The position numbers and the translations under genes were made by a program. Of a stretch of DNA of 8,179 nucleotides, positions 6,718 to 8,179 are shown piece by piece (within the stretch, counting starts at the first letter, position 1; each line of letters begins with the position of its first letter). The stretch lies in NCBI GenBank assembly GCA_028701945.1, contig JAQVPT010000155.1:1-8179 (forward strand). The letters run 5' to 3'. Below the pieces are notes generated by a model, which did not search any database, was not told where the DNA came from, and was given only the letters and a program-made list of their open reading frames with translations. Source of the DNA: Bacteroidales bacterium (GTDB taxonomy: Bacteria > Bacteroidota > Bacteroidia > Bacteroidales > ML635J-15).

Positions 6718-7572
6718 TTAATAATCGCCTAGTGTTTCTTCAAGTTGTGAAAGAGCGTTTTGTAATTGCTCATCACTTGGTGCAACTCCGTGCCACTTGT
6801 GACTACCCATCATAAAATCAACTCCATTTCCCATTTCGGTTTTCATTATGATTATGATTGGCTTTTTATTTCCTAATTTAGTTTTGGCTCGGTTAATAGT
6901 ATCAAGAACATCTGCTATAATATTTCCATTACATTCCATTACTTCCCATCCAAACGCTTTCCATTTATCACAAATCGCATGCATACCCATTACGTCAAAT
7001 GTTGTGCCGTCAATTTGTTGTCCGTTTACATCAACAAAAGCGATTAGGTTATCAATTTTTCTTGCATTTGCAAAAAGAGCAGCTTCCCAAACTTGTCCTT
7101 CTTGAATTTCGCCGTCTCCCATAAGGCAATAAACAGTTTTATCGTCGTTGTTTAATTTTTTTGCCAATGCAGCACCACAAGCAACAGACAATCCTTGTCC
7201 TAGTGATCCAGACGCAATTCTTATTCCTTCAAGATTTTCGGCGGTAGCTGGGTGCCCTTGTAACCGTGAGTCGATTGCTCTAAAAGTACTTAACTCTTTC
7301 ATTGGAAAGTATCCACTACGAGCAAGCACCGAATACCACGCTGCCGACACATGTCCAATAGATAAGAAAAACAAATCCTGATTTTTACCGTTGATGTCAA
7401 AATCTTTAGGTGAATGTTCCATGATTTCAAAATACAAACTAACTAGCAAATCCGTTACACCAAGTGATCCTCCGGGATGTCCCGATTTTTTTGCATGTAT
7501 CATTCTAAGTACATCGCGTCTAACTTGAGAGGCGGTCTGTTCAAGTTTTTCTATTTTTTCCATTATTTCCAT
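6718..7572 (-). CDS. Transketolase, N-terminal subunit
   Basis: Diphosphate-binding half of transketolase (EC 2.2.1.1), to be paired with the subunit at 4343-5293. The 284 residues match the usual length of the split form. Motifs: KSGHPGGSLG with H32; SIGH with H74; LQGHP with H107; GSLGQGLSVA (122-131); the thiamine-diphosphate/metal motif GDGEIQEGQVWEAA (152-165) to DVNGQQIDG (181-189), with D153 and N183 as expected metal ligands; and GSHKWHGVAP with H258 and H261. All catalytic positions I can judge are present. Start: the ATG at 7572 is taken; a second in-frame ATG at 7563 (Met4) is equally possible since neither has a Shine-Dalgarno sequence. It is the first gene of the minus-strand block, with a possible promoter just upstream and the VWA gene 11 bases downstream. 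Confidence 0.94.
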   Translation of the reverse strand: MEIMEKIEKLEQTASQVRRDVLRMIHAKKSGHPGGSLGVTDLLVSLYFEIMEHSPKDFDINGKNQDLFFLSIGHVSAAWYSVLARSGYFPMKELSTFRAIDSRLQGHPATAENLEGIRIASGSLGQGLSVACGAALAKKLNNDDKTVYCLMGDGEIQEGQVWEAALFANARKIDNLIAFVDVNGQQIDGTTFDVMGMHAICDKWKAFGWEVMECNGNIIADVLDTINRAKTKLGNKKPIIIIMKTEMGNGVDFMMGSHKWHGVAPSDEQLQNALSQLEETLGDY

Positions 7573-7592
7573 TTGGCTTTTTTTTTATAGAA

Positions 7593-7626
7593 CAAAAATA
7601 TAAATTTATGGGCATATTCTTTCAAA
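7593..7626 (-). promoter_or_regulatory. Possible Bacteroidota-type promoter for the transketolase-led block
   Basis: On the minus strand TATTTTTG (7600-7593) fits the -7 consensus TAnnTTTG and TTTG (7626-7623) fits the -33 box. The spacing of 22 bases is slightly longer than the usual 19-21. Transcription would start about 14 bases before the ATG at 7572, giving a very short leader. The region is AT-rich, so chance matches are likely. Confidence 0.4.
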
Positions 7627-7695
7627 TAATTCGATATAGTTATTGACGATGTTATAAACAATAGGAAAATGGTTTGGCTGTTGAATAGTTTGAGA

Positions 7696-7720
7696 CTAAG
7701 TCGTGAAGCGACTAGCTTAG
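7696..7720. repeat. Palindrome, REP-like hairpin
   Basis: CTAAGTCG (7696-7703) can pair with CGA (7709-7711) and CTTAG (7716-7720) around a TGAAG loop with a 4-base bulge; the alternative is a simple stem AGTCG/CGACT (7699-7703 with 7709-7713). It sits at the start of the GC-richer stretch and is not followed by a T run, so it does not look like a terminator. Whether other copies exist in the genome cannot be seen. Confidence 0.4.
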
Positions 7721-7797
7721 GATTCGGGAGTGGAATACTGTCAATGCATCAAAAGAATTTGGAAAACTTTGATACAGCACAAACGGTTTCACAAACA

Positions 7798-7879
7798 GCG
7801 TAAAGCCCTAATTAGTGTCAGAAAGAACCGAGTTTACGAGCTCAGCGCAGCTAAAACTAGCATATTTTTGGCTTTACGC
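7798..7879. repeat. 10-bp inverted repeat enclosing 62 bases
   Basis: GCGTAAAGCC (7798-7807) is the exact reverse complement of GGCTTTACGC (7870-7879). The enclosed segment includes further short palindromes such as CTAATTAG and a GAGCTCAGCGCAGC stretch, so a long structured RNA or a small mobile-element remnant is possible. No target-site duplication or transposase was found. Confidence 0.4.
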
Positions 7880-7953
7880 CAGAGCATTATAAAGATAAAA
7901 TTGATTTTAATAATAAATTGTTCAATTTAAGAAAGGTATGGAGCCTAAAATAA

Positions 7954-8179
7954 AAAGATTGGATTGCAATAAAAAAGAAAAGAGAACTATATATTGATGC
8001 ATCTGATAAATTTATTTGTGAATATATTTATGAAGAACTTAATAAAATACTTGAAACACAAATTGAGTTACAACCGAAATTGTTTACGAATGATTTGTAT
8101 GCAACTTGTCGCGAAGTTCTTTATCAAAGAAAGGAGGCACATAAGAATAATATAATAGAAAAAGGATTCAAATACTTGT
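7954..8179 (+). CDS. Unrecognised protein, start unclear, 3' end outside the window
   Basis: From after the TAA at 7951-7953 the frame is open to the right edge (75 full codons). Codon use looks coding: GAT, GCA, GAA, ATT and AAT dominate, and the product is balanced in charge, with stretches such as DASDKFICEYIYEELNKIL and FTNDLYATCREVLYQRKEAH suggesting helices. The other open plus-strand frame here gives an Ile/Leu/Arg-rich shadow ending near 8150. No ATG, GTG or TTG lies in frame before the coding-like part; the nearest in-frame TTG codons would drop about half of it. The ATG at 7938 is out of frame by one base and its frame stops at 7995-7997 (MEPKIKRLDCNKKEKRTIY). A one-base change in the six-A run at 7971-7976, or a two-base change in the AT run near 7989-7994, would join them, so this may be a frameshifted gene or an assembly error. 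I do not recognise the family. Confidence 0.5.

Larger units (their letters stand above)
7573..7953. other. Intergenic region between divergent genes, with no convincing gene
   Basis: This 381-base gap separates the minus-strand block from the plus-strand partial gene. The first part (7573-7690) is very AT-rich and holds the candidate promoter. The middle (7691-7880) is richer in GC, 80 of 190 bases by my count (42%), and holds a hairpin and a long-range inverted repeat. The last part (7881-7953) is AT-rich again and includes ATG at 7938, which opens only 19 codons before TGA. The open frame 7730-7930 begins with GTG and gives a Lys/Ile-rich product without recognisable motifs; I do not call it. 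Confidence 0.6.

Noticed and set aside
4343..7572. DXS or 2-oxo acid dehydrogenase E1 instead of transketolase
   Set aside because: The His pattern (H32, H74, H107, H258, H261) and the GDGEIQEGQ and DVNGQQIDG motifs are those of transketolase N-terminal subunits.
7691..7730. tRNA gene
   Set aside because: The GATTCGGG stretch recalls a T-loop, but no acceptor, D or anticodon arms can be formed around it on either strand.
7798..7879. Integron attC site
   Set aside because: The arms lack the GTTRRRY/RYYYAAC core sequences and no integrase or cassette array is visible.
7730..7930. A 66-codon plus-strand open frame starting with GTG
   Set aside because: It overlaps the palindromic stretch, is rich in Lys, Arg and Ile without motifs, and lacks coding-like codon use.
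7971..7977. A AAAAAG heptamer as a programmed -1 frameshift site
   Set aside because: The phase is wrong: the heptamer begins at codon position 1 of the ATG frame, and the downstream coding frame needs a +1, not a -1, shift.

Overview
The window looks like part of a Bacteroidota chromosome, probably an uncultured, AT-rich member of the Bacteroidales or a relative. This is inferred from several signs seen together: A-rich leaders without clear Shine-Dalgarno sequences, a DUF4476 secreted protein with a poly-Thr tract, a Spy/LTxxQ-like protein carrying the 'LT..EAQ.FWPVYNEF' signature, a 'FKTPDGYFEDL' anti-sigma-type protein, a transketolase split into two subunits, and a possible TAnnTTTG promoter. 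No taxonomic marker gene is present, so the genus cannot be named.

Layout, left to right. (1) 1-1568, plus strand: the 3' part of a glutamine-hydrolysing asparagine synthetase, cut by the left edge. (2) 1569-1735: a short gap holding a 28-codon open, coding-like stretch that may be a gene remnant. (3) 1736-2845, plus strand: a secreted DUF4476 protein with a Thr/Asn/Ser-rich middle. It converges, 8 bases apart, on (4) a block of six minus-strand genes running from 7572 down to 2854: transketolase N-terminal subunit, secreted VWA-domain protein, transketolase C-terminal subunit, ECF sigma factor, single-pass anti-sigma-like protein and Spy-like periplasmic protein. Gaps inside the block are 11, 24, 4, 38 and 10 bases, so it reads as one transcription unit, although internal promoters cannot be excluded. 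(5) 7573-7953: an intergenic region with a possible promoter for the block and a more GC-rich, palindrome-bearing stretch at about 7690-7880. (6) 7954-8179, plus strand: the beginning of an unrecognised gene, cut by the right edge, with no conventional start in its frame.

Working together: the two transketolase subunits should form one thiamine-diphosphate enzyme of the non-oxidative pentose phosphate pathway. A secreted metal-binding VWA protein is coded between the two halves of that enzyme, and an apparent envelope-stress module (ECF sigma, membrane anti-sigma, Spy-like protein) follows directly. This mix of central carbon metabolism and cell-envelope functions in one compact unit is the main oddity of the window. 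No CRISPR array, tRNA, rRNA, transposase or recognisable insertion sequence was seen, and nothing here amounts to a clearly new system.
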